Source: JAJEAD01 sp964420925
GTDB taxonomy: Bacteria > Pseudomonadota > Gammaproteobacteria > HK1
Assembly (NCBI GenBank): GCA_964420925.1
Contig: CAYQVB010000107.1
Span: 20,945 to 84,944 of the forward strand
Length of the DNA: 64,000 nt
Direction: 5' to 3'
In this document: positions 16,556 through 25,050 of the stretch, one piece after another
How the letters are laid out: each line of letters starts with the position of its first letter
How positions within the stretch are numbered: the first letter of the stretch is position 1
Program-made: the position numbers and the translations under genes
The notes under the pieces: generated by a model
Database searches by the model: none
Seen by the model: only the letters and a program-made list of their open reading frames with translations
What the model was told of the DNA's origin: nothing

Positions 16556-17395
16556 CTATGCCGGATCGAGGCGGACCGGCGGCCGGCGCCCCGCCCCCGC
16601 GGTGGCGCCGCCGTCTATCACGAACTCCGCGCCGGTGGCAAAGCTCGACTCGTCGGAGACGAGAAAGGCGATGAGCGCCGCGATCTCCTCCGGCTCTCCC
16701 GCCCGCTGAATCGCCTGGGTGCCCACCCAGTCGTCGAGGGTGATCCGTCCCGCGTTCGGGGGGGCGGCGAAGAAGTCCCTGACCATCGCGGTGCGGACCG
16801 CGGCGGGGTGCACCGAGTTGCAGCGGATGGCGTACCCCCGCGAAGCGCAGTAGACCGCGACTTCCTTGGTGAGCGCCCGTACCGCACCCTTGGAGGCATC
16901 GTAGGCGAAGAGATCCGGCGATCCACGGATGCCCGCAATCGAGGAGAGGTTGACGATTGCGCCACCGGCCCCTTTCTTCATCGCCACCACCGCGGCCCGG
17001 CATCCGAAGAAGGTCCCCTTGAGGTTCACGTCGAGCATGCGGCGCCAGTCCTCGAAGCTCGTGTCCTCGACCGTGCCGCCCGCGAGAATCCCGGCGCTGT
17101 TGACGAGGATGTCGACATGGCCGAATCGGACTGCCGTCTCTTCCATCACCGAGCGCCACGAGGCCCCATCGGTCACATCGAGGGAGTGAAAGAAGGCCTG
17201 CTCGCCGATTTCGGCGGCGACCGAGGCGCCCCCCTCCTCATCGATGTCCGCGACCGCCACCCGGGCGCCTTCCTGCGCGAGGCGCCGGCAGGTCGCGCGC
17301 CCGATACCCGACGCGCCGCCGCTCACCACCGCGCTTCGGCCCGCAAGGCGGCCGTCGATGGGCCGGATGCGGGAGCGGTCGCGTTCAGTCGCCAA
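16556..17395 (-). CDS. Short-chain dehydrogenase/reductase
   Basis: 279 residues. The cofactor motif 'VVSGGASGIGRATC' lies at about 23-36, 'NSAG' at about 100, the catalytic Ser in 'NLSSIAG', and Tyr/Lys in 'YDASKGAVR'. 'DIDEEGG' after the second strand suggests NAD(H) preference. The C-terminus 'FATGAEFVIDGGAT' is the classical SDR end. The start codon is TTG at 17395; no stronger start is present before the cofactor motif. It sits between the amidohydrolase and the sulfatase on the same strand with gaps of about 40-60 bases, so it is likely part of this unit. Confidence 0.88.
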   Translation of the reverse strand: MATERDRSRIRPIDGRLAGRSAVVSGGASGIGRATCRRLAQEGARVAVADIDEEGGASVAAEIGEQAFFHSLDVTDGASWRSVMEETAVRFGHVDILVNSAGILAGGTVEDTSFEDWRRMLDVNLKGTFFGCRAAVVAMKKGAGGAIVNLSSIAGIRGSPDLFAYDASKGAVRALTKEVAVYCASRGYAIRCNSVHPAAVRTAMVRDFFAAPPNAGRITLDDWVGTQAIQRAGEPEEIAALIAFLVSDESSFATGAEFVIDGGATAGAGRRPPVRLDPA

Positions 17396-17434
17396 CGCTT
17401 CGTTCGTCCTGATGGTTCGAGGAAGGCGCGTAGT

Positions 17435-18985
17435 CTAAGCCCGTCGCGGCCGGCGCTCGACCACCCCTTCGGGCGTGATGAGGGTGTTGGCGAAGAGGCG
17501 TTCGTCGTGGTTCATGCGCCAGCTCAGCATCTTCCGGGCGCACTCCAGCATGGGTTCCCGATAGCCCGGGTCCCCGGCGCGGTCGACGAACTCTGCCGGG
17601 TCCTCCGGCAGGTCGAAGAAGAGCGGGGGCAGGGCGGCGAAGTGCACGTACTTGTAACGTTCCCCGCGCAGCGCGTACAGCGTGCACTGGTCGGGCGTGA
17701 GCCCCAGCGCTTCGGATCCGGGTTCATCCAGCACGTAGCGGAAGTCGAACTCGAAGTGGGCTTCCTGACGCCAGCGCGCAGGCTGGTCTCCCGCGAGGAA
17801 GGGGGCGAGGGACTCCCCGTCGCACTGAGGGGGCACGTCCACGCCGAGGGCGTCCAGGATCGTCGGCATCACGTCGACGGCCTCGGTGAAGGCGCTCACC
17901 TGCCGGCAGCGGCCCGGCGACGCAGCGGAGCGCGGATCCCGAATGATCAGCGGTATGTGGAAGCCCTGATCGAAGTAGCAGAACTTGGAGAACTGCCAGT
18001 GGTCGCCGAGATGCTCGCCGTGATCGGAGGTGAACACCACCAGGGTGCGTTCGTCGGCTCCGCTTGCGCGCAACGCTTCGAGCAGGCGTCCGATCTGGGC
18101 ATCGACCTCGCTCATCATCGCGTAGTAGTTGGCGCGCGCCTGGCGGATGTCGCGCTCGGAGAGCGAGAGGTTGTTGCGCGGGTCGTGGTCCCAGGCGATG
18201 CCGGAATCGCGCTGGTGGTGGAGGTGCCAGGCAAGATAGGGGTGCTGGCGCGCTTCCTCCTCCGGCGAGGACGCCCGTACCGGTGGCGGGACCTCGTCGG
18301 GGTCGTACATCGCGTTGTAGGGCGCGGAAGCGATGAAGTGCGGGTGCGGCGCGAGGTAAGAAAGGTGCACGAACCAGGGTTCCTGCCCGTTGGCGCTCAG
18401 GTGCTCGATGAGCTTGTTGGTGAGGAAGCCGGCGAGGCCGTCCTCGACCGGGAACGCCGATGCGGCGCCGCTGATCGCCTGACCCGGCGCACGGTCGTCG
18501 TGGCCCGGTGCAAACAATCGGGCCGTGTCCTCCGGCACCTCGTATCCGCGGTGCGCGAGGTGCCGCCGCCACGGCCAATGGTCGTCGTCCATCGGCACCA
18601 CCGGAGTCATGCCGGGGAGGATGCCGCCGTAGGTGCGCAGGAGGTCCGGGTCGCCGGGCGCGCGTGACCTCGGGTCCACCGCAGTGTCGGTGTAGCCGAA
18701 GAGCAGGGGCTCGTAGCCGAGCCTGCGCGCCTCGAGCGCGACGTTGGTGTGGCGCGCGTCGAGCGGCGTGCCGTTGCCCACCACCCGGTGGTTGTGCAGG
18801 TAGAGCCCGGTGTAGAGGCTCGCCCGGCCCGGGCTGCACGGCGACGCCTGCGAGTAGTGGCGCGTGAAGAGCACTCCCGACTCGGCCAGCCGATCGAGGT
18901 GCGGGGTGCGAACACAGGGGTGACCGAGCGCGGACAGGCAGTCCCCGCGCCACTGATCCGCGGTGATGAAGAGTACGTTCAGCAC
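17435..18985 (-). CDS. Sulfatase-family hydrolase with formylglycine motif
   Basis: 516 residues of the alkaline-phosphatase-like sulfatase type. The formylglycine motif C-x-P-x-R is present as Cys50-Ser-Pro-Gly-Arg54 within 'QASPCSPGRASLYTG'. Asp10 in 'ITADQWRGD' and 'FTSDHGEHLGDHW' supply metal ligands. No signal peptide is visible, so it should act in the cytoplasm; relatives include phosphonate monoester hydrolases and choline-sulfatase-like enzymes. The start is GTG 18985 with GGAG ten bases upstream. No formylglycine-generating enzyme gene is in the window. Confidence 0.9.
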   Translation of the reverse strand: MLNVLFITADQWRGDCLSALGHPCVRTPHLDRLAESGVLFTRHYSQASPCSPGRASLYTGLYLHNHRVVGNGTPLDARHTNVALEARRLGYEPLLFGYTDTAVDPRSRAPGDPDLLRTYGGILPGMTPVVPMDDDHWPWRRHLAHRGYEVPEDTARLFAPGHDDRAPGQAISGAASAFPVEDGLAGFLTNKLIEHLSANGQEPWFVHLSYLAPHPHFIASAPYNAMYDPDEVPPPVRASSPEEEARQHPYLAWHLHHQRDSGIAWDHDPRNNLSLSERDIRQARANYYAMMSEVDAQIGRLLEALRASGADERTLVVFTSDHGEHLGDHWQFSKFCYFDQGFHIPLIIRDPRSAASPGRCRQVSAFTEAVDVMPTILDALGVDVPPQCDGESLAPFLAGDQPARWRQEAHFEFDFRYVLDEPGSEALGLTPDQCTLYALRGERYKYVHFAALPPLFFDLPEDPAEFVDRAGDPGYREPMLECARKMLSWRMNHDERLFANTLITPEGVVERRPRRA

Positions 18986-19185
18986 TGTTCGTTATCTCCA
19001 GCGTGCCAGGGAATGCAATCTCGAATGTTCGGAGCACGGGTACGAGTTTTGGATCTTCGGGTGGTCTTGACGAAACGCCGGACATGCAGTCTGGACGGAG
19101 AGACCATGCGGCAGACACCGGTCCGGTTCAGGTCAAGGCTGCCGCCTCCAAAGTGTGGGCGGTGCGGCTCGCGAGCCGATCCCGC

Positions 19186-20436
19186 TCAACCGCGTTCGAG
19201 GATCGTGACCACGCACACTGCTTCGTCGAAGCCGATGACCCCGCCGCCGTTCTCGGCGAGGCCGAGCCGGGCACCTTCGACCTGGCGGGTTCCCGCCTCG
19301 CCGCGCAGTTGCTCCGCGAGCTCGACGATCATCGAGGCGCCGGTGGCGCCGATGGGGTGTCCCTTCGCGATCAGGCCGCCGGAGGTGTTGAGCGGCACCT
19401 TGCCGCCGGGTCCGGTCTCCCCCGCTTCGATGAAGCGCCCGCCTTCTCCTTCCGGACAGAATCCGAGCATTTCGCACTGGTAGAGGTGGGAGAAGGCGGT
19501 GGCGTCGTGCACTTCGGCGACGTCGATGTCGGAAGGGGCGACGCCGGCCTGATCGTAGGCGCGCTGTGCCGCCGCCTGGCTCAGGCCCGGTTCGTCCAGC
19601 GCCCGGTACTTGCCGCCGCTCAGCCCGCAGGCGCGGATCCTGATCGCACGCTCGCGCACCGGAGCCGGGCAGCCGCGCAGGAAGTCCCCGCTCGCGACGA
19701 GCAGCGCTGCCGCCCCGTCGCCCATCGGGGCGCACATCGCGCGGGTCAGGGGCCAGGAGATCTCGCGGTCTGCCATGACCTCTTCGGGCGTGGTGCGGAA
19801 GCGGTACTGCGCGCGTTCGTTGTCGGCGCCGAAGTTGTGGGCGTTGGCGGCCGCGACCGCGAATTGCCGTTGCGTGCTGCCGTAGCGCTTCATGTGGAAG
19901 CAGGCCTGCATGGCGTAAGTGTCCATGAAGGGAGTGCGACCGGTCCCCACCTCGAAGGGCTTGCCCGACGCTTCGCCCGCCGCGGCGTAGTAGCTCTGCC
20001 ACTCCTCGGGGTCGAACTGGTCGAGGGTGCCGTCGAAGGCATCGAATCGGCCGCGGCCGGTGGCGGGCTCGATGAGCTTCTCCACCCCCATGACCAGGCC
20101 GAGCTCGGAGGCTCCGCCCCGCACCGCGAAGGTTGCGGTGGCGAGCGCGCTCGCGGTAGTGGCGCAGGCGTTCTCGACGTTCACGAGCGGGACGCGCTCG
20201 GGAAAGAGTCCTTCTCCCACCAGCGGCGCCATGCACACCTGGCCCTTTGTGTTGGCCTGCCGGTCCATGTGCATGGTGCAGTTGCCGAACCACGCGAGGT
20301 CGATCTCCGCGCCGTCGTCCATGCCGGCATCCGCCAGCACGCCGAGGTACGCCTCGCGCGTGAGACCCTTGTAGCTCCGGTCCGCTTTCTTGCCGAAGGG
20401 GGTGGAGAAGGCACCGATGAGCCAGGCGTCCGCCAT
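19186..20436 (-). CDS. Thiolase family protein (SCP-x/acetyl-CoA acetyltransferase-like)
   Basis: 416 residues. The acylated cysteine is Cys91 in 'NVENACATTASA'. The C-terminal active-site block is 'NTSGGLIAKGHPIGATG', and 'VAEVHDATAFSHLYQCE' is typical of the SCP-x-like subfamily that cleaves or condenses acyl-CoA. A DUF35-type partner common beside this subfamily is not present. ATG 20436 has GGAG at a good distance; ATG 20451 five codons earlier is possible. Start of the minus-strand catabolic series, about 200 bases before the sulfatase gene. Confidence 0.9.
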   Translation of the reverse strand: MADAWLIGAFSTPFGKKADRSYKGLTREAYLGVLADAGMDDGAEIDLAWFGNCTMHMDRQANTKGQVCMAPLVGEGLFPERVPLVNVENACATTASALATATFAVRGGASELGLVMGVEKLIEPATGRGRFDAFDGTLDQFDPEEWQSYYAAAGEASGKPFEVGTGRTPFMDTYAMQACFHMKRYGSTQRQFAVAAANAHNFGADNERAQYRFRTTPEEVMADREISWPLTRAMCAPMGDGAAALLVASGDFLRGCPAPVRERAIRIRACGLSGGKYRALDEPGLSQAAAQRAYDQAGVAPSDIDVAEVHDATAFSHLYQCEMLGFCPEGEGGRFIEAGETGPGGKVPLNTSGGLIAKGHPIGATGASMIVELAEQLRGEAGTRQVEGARLGLAENGGGVIGFDEAVCVVTILERG

Positions 20437-20796
20437 CGTCTCGCTCCGCATCGGAAAGTGGGCCGCGAGTATTCCATCCGGCGCGGCGGCGGTCCACGGC
20501 CGGGACCCTCGAGCGCGGTCGGGTTGCCGCGGGGTGCAGGAAACCCCGCGCGGTGAGGCGCTACGTGGACGGGTATCGCGGCGCGGTCGAGCCGATTCAC
20601 CTGGTGGGGGTGGAATGCGGGGGTATGCGGCAAGGCGGAAGTCAGCGTCGATGGGCGCTCGGGAGACATCCACGAGTACGAGAGGCCTCGCTTCTGCCTG
20701 CGTGGCGCCGAACACGTCCGCCCGGCGCTTTCCGGGGCGGTGGTCCTCTGAGACAATGCGTGCCGGCCTGCGACATGGATGTACCGGGAGGCGCAG
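20437..20796. other. Intergenic region, no gene seen
   Basis: This stretch of 360 bases separates the divergent thiolase and Uma2 genes. Several overlapping open frames exist but none has family resemblance or a ribosome binding site. It must contain two promoters; none is obvious by eye. Confidence 0.5.
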
Positions 20797-21810
20797 ATGG
20801 TCAAGTCGCTTTCGCTCGAGGTTCCCGCGCGCCAGCGCGACGATGCGCCGCCGCATGTTCGCGAGGGACGTTACCGGGACGAGGACTTTCCGGGGTGCGA
20901 GTCCTTTCATTTGTCGGCGGCGCAGGTGGAGAGCTACGAGGAGCGCATCGAGTTTTGGGACGGGCTGAGCGAGACGGCGTGGAGGATCAGCGAGCCGACT
21001 TCCCTCCAGCACGAGGGGCCGTCCCGGCGCCTGGTGGAGATGGCCACGCGGGTGGCGGCGCTGCGCGGCGCGCGGATCGTGTCCTTCGGCTCGGCGGACC
21101 TGGTGCGGCGCGATGCGGCGGGTCGGCTGCGCTGGCTGATGCAGGCCGACGAGGTGCTGTACCTGCACCCCGAGCGGGTGCGCCTGGAGGGACGGGCGAT
21201 CGACGTGGATGCGGACCCGCTGCCCGATGTGGTGCTGGAGGTGGACCACAGCACGGACGTGCGCCGTCGCAAGCTCGGGATATACCAGGAGAGCGGCTTT
21301 CCGGAGATCTGGGTGCTGGTGCCGTGGAAGGCGTCGCGTCGCGCGCCGGGGCTCGCGATCCACGTGCGCCGGGGCGGGGGATATCGCGAGGAAGGCTCGA
21401 GCCGGGCCTTTCCGGGGTGGCGTTCGGAGGAGATCCACCGCGTGCTGACCGAGGATCCCCTGTCGGTGGAGGCGAGACGGGCCCTGGAGCGGGTGGCCCG
21501 GGCGATGGGCGCCCGCGAGGGTAGGCGGCCGGAGGACGACCCCTTCACCCGCTCGATCAGCCGGGAGGCCGAGGCACGGGGCCACATCAGAGGCCATAGG
21601 GAGGGCCGTGTGGCCGGGCACGTGGAAGCGGTGCTCGCGGTGCTCGATGCCCGGGGCATCGAGTCGGTCTCGCGCTTTGCGCAGGAGCGCGAACTGCTCG
21701 CGAACCTGCCGCTCGAGACTTCGATGGCCGCGGCGGTTGCGTGCCGCGACGAGGCAGACCTCCGGCGGCGCCTGTGCGAAGTGTCCCCATGGGAAGGCCC
21801 GGAGTTCTGA
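20797..21810 (+). CDS. Uma2-family (DUF820) endonuclease-like protein
   Basis: 337 residues from ATG 20797, which has GGGAGG seven bases upstream. A restriction-endonuclease-like core spans about 40-200 with the PD-(D/E)XK element 'LPDVVLEVDHSTDVRRRK' followed by 'IYQESGFPEIWVLVPW', typical of Uma2 proteins. The C-terminal third is helical and charged, with an arginine/glycine/histidine stretch ('RGHIRGHREGR'), as often seen in the family. The biological role of Uma2 proteins is unsettled. It stands alone between a divergent thiolase gene and a helicase gene. Confidence 0.85.
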   Translation: MVKSLSLEVPARQRDDAPPHVREGRYRDEDFPGCESFHLSAAQVESYEERIEFWDGLSETAWRISEPTSLQHEGPSRRLVEMATRVAALRGARIVSFGSADLVRRDAAGRLRWLMQADEVLYLHPERVRLEGRAIDVDADPLPDVVLEVDHSTDVRRRKLGIYQESGFPEIWVLVPWKASRRAPGLAIHVRRGGGYREEGSSRAFPGWRSEEIHRVLTEDPLSVEARRALERVARAMGAREGRRPEDDPFTRSISREAEARGHIRGHREGRVAGHVEAVLAVLDARGIESVSRFAQERELLANLPLETSMAAAVACRDEADLRRRLCEVSPWEGPEF

Positions 21811-21825
21811 TGAGGAGCCCCTGCC

Positions 21826-21855
21826 ATGAAGCTGATTGACGACTTCGAAGCGTGA
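21826..21855 (+). other. Nine-codon mini reading frame after Uma2
   Basis: ATG 21826 opens a frame encoding MKLIDDFEA and then a stop. It has GAGGAG nine bases upstream and lies 15 bases after the Uma2 stop. It could be a leader-like peptide or the surviving start of a deleted gene. There is no evidence of translation beyond the ribosome binding site. Confidence 0.3.
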
Positions 21856-21947
21856 ACGAATCCCGAGAACCGCGTGGCAATACGCGCGGTAGGCGGCGTT
21901 GACGGTGCTCCCCCGAATGGCGTGGCGCTCTCGTCTCGCGGCAGGAA

Positions 21948-24158
21948 ATGCGAGCTGAAGGAAAGCGGAATCGGGCGGCGCAAGCAGCTCCGTCCGAACG
22001 AGTCAGCGGGCTCATCGAGCGGGTCACCTTCCACAGCGACGAGTCGGGATTCTGCGTGCTGCGCGTCAAGGTGCGTGCGCACCGGGACCTCGTCACCGTG
22101 GTCGGCCATGCCGCGGCGGTCGCGGCCGGGGAATGGGTGTCGGCTTCCGGAGAATGGGTGAACGACCGCACCCACGGCCCGCAGTTTCGAGCCCGCTTTC
22201 TGGAGACTTCGCAGCCGAGCTCGATCGACGGCGTCGAGAAGTATCTCGGCTCTGGAATGATCCGGGGCATCGGCCCCGTGTACGCGAAGAAGCTGGTGCG
22301 TGCCTTCGGCGAGAAGGTGTTCGATGTCATCGAGAGCAAACCCGCGCGCCTGCGCGAGGTCGAGGGCATCGGCCCGGTGCGGGCGAAGCGCATCACTGGC
22401 GCCTTCGCCGAGCAGAAGGCGGTGCGCGAGATCATGGTGTTCCTGCACGGCCACGGGGTGGGCACCGCGCGTGCGGTGCGCATCTTCAAGACTTATGGCG
22501 CCGAAGCGGTGGAGGTGATGACGGAGAACCCCTACCGCCTCGCCCGCGACGTGCGCGGCATCGGTTTCAAGACCGCCGACACCATCGCGATGCGCCTGGG
22601 GTTCGAGAAAAACGCGATGGTGCGGGTCCGGGCCGGGATCTCCTTCGCGCTCGGCGAGGCGATGGACGAGGGGCACTGCGGCCTGCCGCAGGACAAGTTG
22701 CTGCCCCGCGCCGCGGCCCTGCTCGACGTCCCGGAGGAGCTCGTTTCCGTTGCGCTCGATTTCGAGCTGAACGACGAGACGGTGATCGCGGATCGGGTCG
22801 GCGAAACGCCGTGCATTTTCCTCACCGGCCTGCACCGAGCCGAGACGGGGATTGCGGAGCGCCTCCGGGCGCTCGGTCGCGGTGCTCCGCCCTGGCCGCA
22901 GATCGCGCCGGACAAGGCGATACCGTGGATCGAGGAACGCATCAGCCTGACTCTCGCCGAGAGCCAGCGAGAGGCGGTCGCCACCGCACTTGGCGCCAAG
23001 GTCATGGTGATTACCGGCGGCCCGGGGGTGGGCAAGACCACCATCGTCAACGCAATACTCGGCATTCTCGCGGCCAAGCGGGTGAAGATGGCCCTAGCCG
23101 CACCCACCGGGCGGGCCGCCAAGCGGATGAGCGAGGCGACCGGCCGGGAGGCGAAGACCATCCACCGGCTCCTGGAAGTCGATCCGCGAAGCGGGGGGTT
23201 CAAGCGCAACGCGGCAAATCCCCTCGACTGCGACCTGCTGGTGGTCGACGAGACTTCGATGGTCGACGTGCCGCTCATGCACGCGCTGGTGCGCGCGCTG
23301 CCCGCGGACGCGGCCCTGCTCGCGGTCGGCGATGTCGACCAGCTTCCTTCGGTAGGGCCGGGTCAGGTCCTGGCCGACATGATCGCGGGCGGCGCATTCC
23401 CGGTGGTACGGCTCACCGAGGTGTTCCGGCAGGCCGCGCGCAGCCGGATCATCGTGAGCGCGCACTGCATCAACGAAGGCATCCTGCCGGACCTCGACCC
23501 GCCGGAGGAGGGCGAAAGCGACTTCTACTTCGTGCCGGCCGAGGATCCGGAGGACGCGGTGCAGAAGGTCATCGAGCTGGTCTCGGTGCGGATGCCGCGG
23601 CGCTTCGGCCTGGACCCGGTCCGCGACATCCAGGTGCTCTGCCCCATGAATCGCGGGGGAGTGGGTGCGAGGTCCCTGAACATCGAGTTGCAGGCTTCGC
23701 TCAACCCGTCCGGACCGCAGCGCGTGGAGCGTTTCGGCTGGACCTTCGCGGACGGCGACAAAGTCATGCAGATCGAGAACGACTACGACCGGGAGGTCTA
23801 CAACGGCGACATCGGCTACGTCGAGGATGTCGACCCCGAGCAGGGTGAAGTAAGCGCCCGCTTCGACGGGCGCCGCGTCGTCTACGGGTTCGGCGAGCTC
23901 GACGCGCTGGTGCCTGCCTACGCCACCACCATCCACAAGAGCCAGGGCTCGGAGTATCCGGCGGTCGTGGTCCCGATGATGACCCAGCACTACATCATGC
24001 TGCAGCGCAACCTGCTCTACACCGGCGTGACTCGGGGGCGCCGCCTGGTGGTGCTCGTCGGGCAGCGCCGCGCGCTTGCCATCGCAGTCAAGTCGGTGTC
24101 GGGGCGCCGGCGCTGGTCGAAGCTCGAGGAGTGGCTGCGGGGGTCGAGCGTCTCCTGA
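21948..24158 (+). CDS. recD2: RecD2-type ATP-dependent DNA helicase
   Basis: 736 residues. An N-terminal OB-like domain (about 20-95) precedes paired helix-hairpin-helix motifs ('MIRGIGPVYAKKLVRAFG', 'VEGIGPVRAKRI', 'DVRGIGFKTADTIA'). The SF1B helicase motor begins at about 330 with Walker A 'ITGGPGVGKTTIV', 'LAAPTGRAAKRM' and 'LLVVDETSMVD'. It continues with 'VGDVDQLPSVGPG' and the C-terminal 'AYATTIHKSQGSEY' and 'LYTGVTRGRR'. The long N-terminus with helix-hairpin-helix repeats marks RecD2 rather than RecBCD-type RecD. It unwinds DNA 5' to 3' in repair. The ATG at 21948 has only a weak binding site, so the exact start is uncertain. Confidence 0.93.
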   Translation: MRAEGKRNRAAQAAPSERVSGLIERVTFHSDESGFCVLRVKVRAHRDLVTVVGHAAAVAAGEWVSASGEWVNDRTHGPQFRARFLETSQPSSIDGVEKYLGSGMIRGIGPVYAKKLVRAFGEKVFDVIESKPARLREVEGIGPVRAKRITGAFAEQKAVREIMVFLHGHGVGTARAVRIFKTYGAEAVEVMTENPYRLARDVRGIGFKTADTIAMRLGFEKNAMVRVRAGISFALGEAMDEGHCGLPQDKLLPRAAALLDVPEELVSVALDFELNDETVIADRVGETPCIFLTGLHRAETGIAERLRALGRGAPPWPQIAPDKAIPWIEERISLTLAESQREAVATALGAKVMVITGGPGVGKTTIVNAILGILAAKRVKMALAAPTGRAAKRMSEATGREAKTIHRLLEVDPRSGGFKRNAANPLDCDLLVVDETSMVDVPLMHALVRALPADAALLAVGDVDQLPSVGPGQVLADMIAGGAFPVVRLTEVFRQAARSRIIVSAHCINEGILPDLDPPEEGESDFYFVPAEDPEDAVQKVIELVSVRMPRRFGLDPVRDIQVLCPMNRGGVGARSLNIELQASLNPSGPQRVERFGWTFADGDKVMQIENDYDREVYNGDIGYVEDVDPEQGEVSARFDGRRVVYGFGELDALVPAYATTIHKSQGSEYPAVVVPMMTQHYIMLQRNLLYTGVTRGRRLVVLVGQRRALAIAVKSVSGRRRWSKLEEWLRGSSVS

Positions 24159-24487
24159 CCGGTTCTTTCGTGCCTGTCTGCTGCGTTGCCAGGACACCCA
24201 CGTGTTCATGGAGAGCGAATCACGGGCAACGCCAGCAGCACTTGCACGTAACTTCCCATAACTCGTCGGCTTTCATGGAACATCCCGTAAGTCATCGCTT
24301 GTACGTGGATTCCCGCTTCCGCGGGAATGACGGAGACCCTTTCTCGTACTATCCGCGGAAGCGGGCATCCATTCGTGGAGTTCCTTGCGCGACCGCGGCG
24401 CGGCCCGCCGCCGTGGCGGGCTTGCAATGGAAGGCTGCCCCGGCATGATGTTGCGAGACAGGGTCGCGACGGCTCAGGTACCCCGCA
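24159..24487. other. Repeat-bearing gap between helicase and small-subunit gene
   Basis: No gene is supported in these 329 bases. Most of the gap is occupied by the palindromic repeat copy described at 24247-24430. Confidence 0.6.
24247..24430 (+). repeat. Dispersed intergenic repeat, copy A, with REP-like palindromes
   Basis: The core palindrome at 24305-24333 reads 'GTGGATTCCCGC', then 'TTCC', then 'GCGGGAATGACGG'. A second, inverted half-copy follows at 24352-24373. The left flank (AACTTCCCATAACTCGTCG, then CTTTCATGGAA) and the right flank (GTTCCTTGCGCGA near 24380) match copy B at 28329-28505. It separates the helicase gene from the dimethylformamidase-like small-subunit gene. Confidence 0.75.
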
Positions 24488-24841
24488 ATGGGTGACGTGA
24501 ATCCCGCATTGCTGAGAAGGCTCCGACCGGGCGAAGTGCTCGAAGTGACGTCGGACCTGATTACTCTCGCCCGGGAGTTCAGGGCTGCCCCGATCGGCCA
24601 CCACAGTCCCAATCTACAGGCGCTGTTGCGTCTCTTTCGCGGTCAACCCGTTGCCGGGAAGCATGCCATCCTGTGCACCCGGCCGAATCGGGAATGGATG
24701 CTGGTTCAACTCTCCGGCTCGAAAGACAAGCCCCTGGTCCTTCACCCGGACGTTCGCTTTCACAGCCTCGAAGAGGCGGAATGGGAGATCTTCAAGCTGA
24801 GGTGGAAGGACCTCACCGGCCGGGAGCTCGTTCTCGACTGA
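24488..24841 (+). CDS. N,N-dimethylformamidase small (alpha) subunit-like protein
   Basis: 117 residues, close to the roughly 130 of known small subunits. The pattern H-x-S-P-x-L-Q (residues 39-44), F-R-x-Q-P-x-x-G-K (50-58), W70, then P-x-x-x-x-D near 82-88, F-x-x-x-E-E-A (91-97) and R-W-K-D-L (105-109) follows the Paracoccus DmfA1 pattern as I remember it. It lacks the N-terminal helix of about 20 residues. The small subunit binds and stabilises the large subunit of the amide hydrolase. It is encoded on the strand opposite the large-subunit gene, tail to tail, 209 bases apart. No other function fits as well. Confidence 0.68.
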   Translation: MGDVNPALLRRLRPGEVLEVTSDLITLAREFRAAPIGHHSPNLQALLRLFRGQPVAGKHAILCTRPNREWMLVQLSGSKDKPLVLHPDVRFHSLEEAEWEIFKLRWKDLTGRELVLD

Positions 24842-24913
24842 GCGACGGCTGAGAAGCTGCATCCTTTCGCCGTTGGTTCCGGTACAGGAACGTGCCGGCG
24901 ATGATTCCAGCCG

Positions 24914-24994
24914 GTGGATTCCCGCTTTCGCAGGAATGACGGTTGGCGACAACCGGCGCAGACCCCGTCATTCCCTTGATTCGCGGGAATCCAC
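24914..24994. repeat. Pair of inverted REP-like palindromes between convergent genes
   Basis: One palindrome, at 24914-24942, reads 'GTGGATTCCCGCTTTCGC' then 'AGGAATGACGG'. The opposite-facing copy at 24964-24994 starts 'CCCGTCATTCCC' and ends 'CGCGGGAATCCAC'. The two face each other with a 21-base spacer and could form a larger stem in transcripts from either side. The pair lies between the stops of the two dimethylformamidase subunit genes, where it could end both transcripts. Confidence 0.75.
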
Positions 24995-25050
24995 TGTGAG
25001 CCAATGCGGTATCCGGTGCCGGCTCCGGGCCGGTGTGCCGTTGTCGACCC

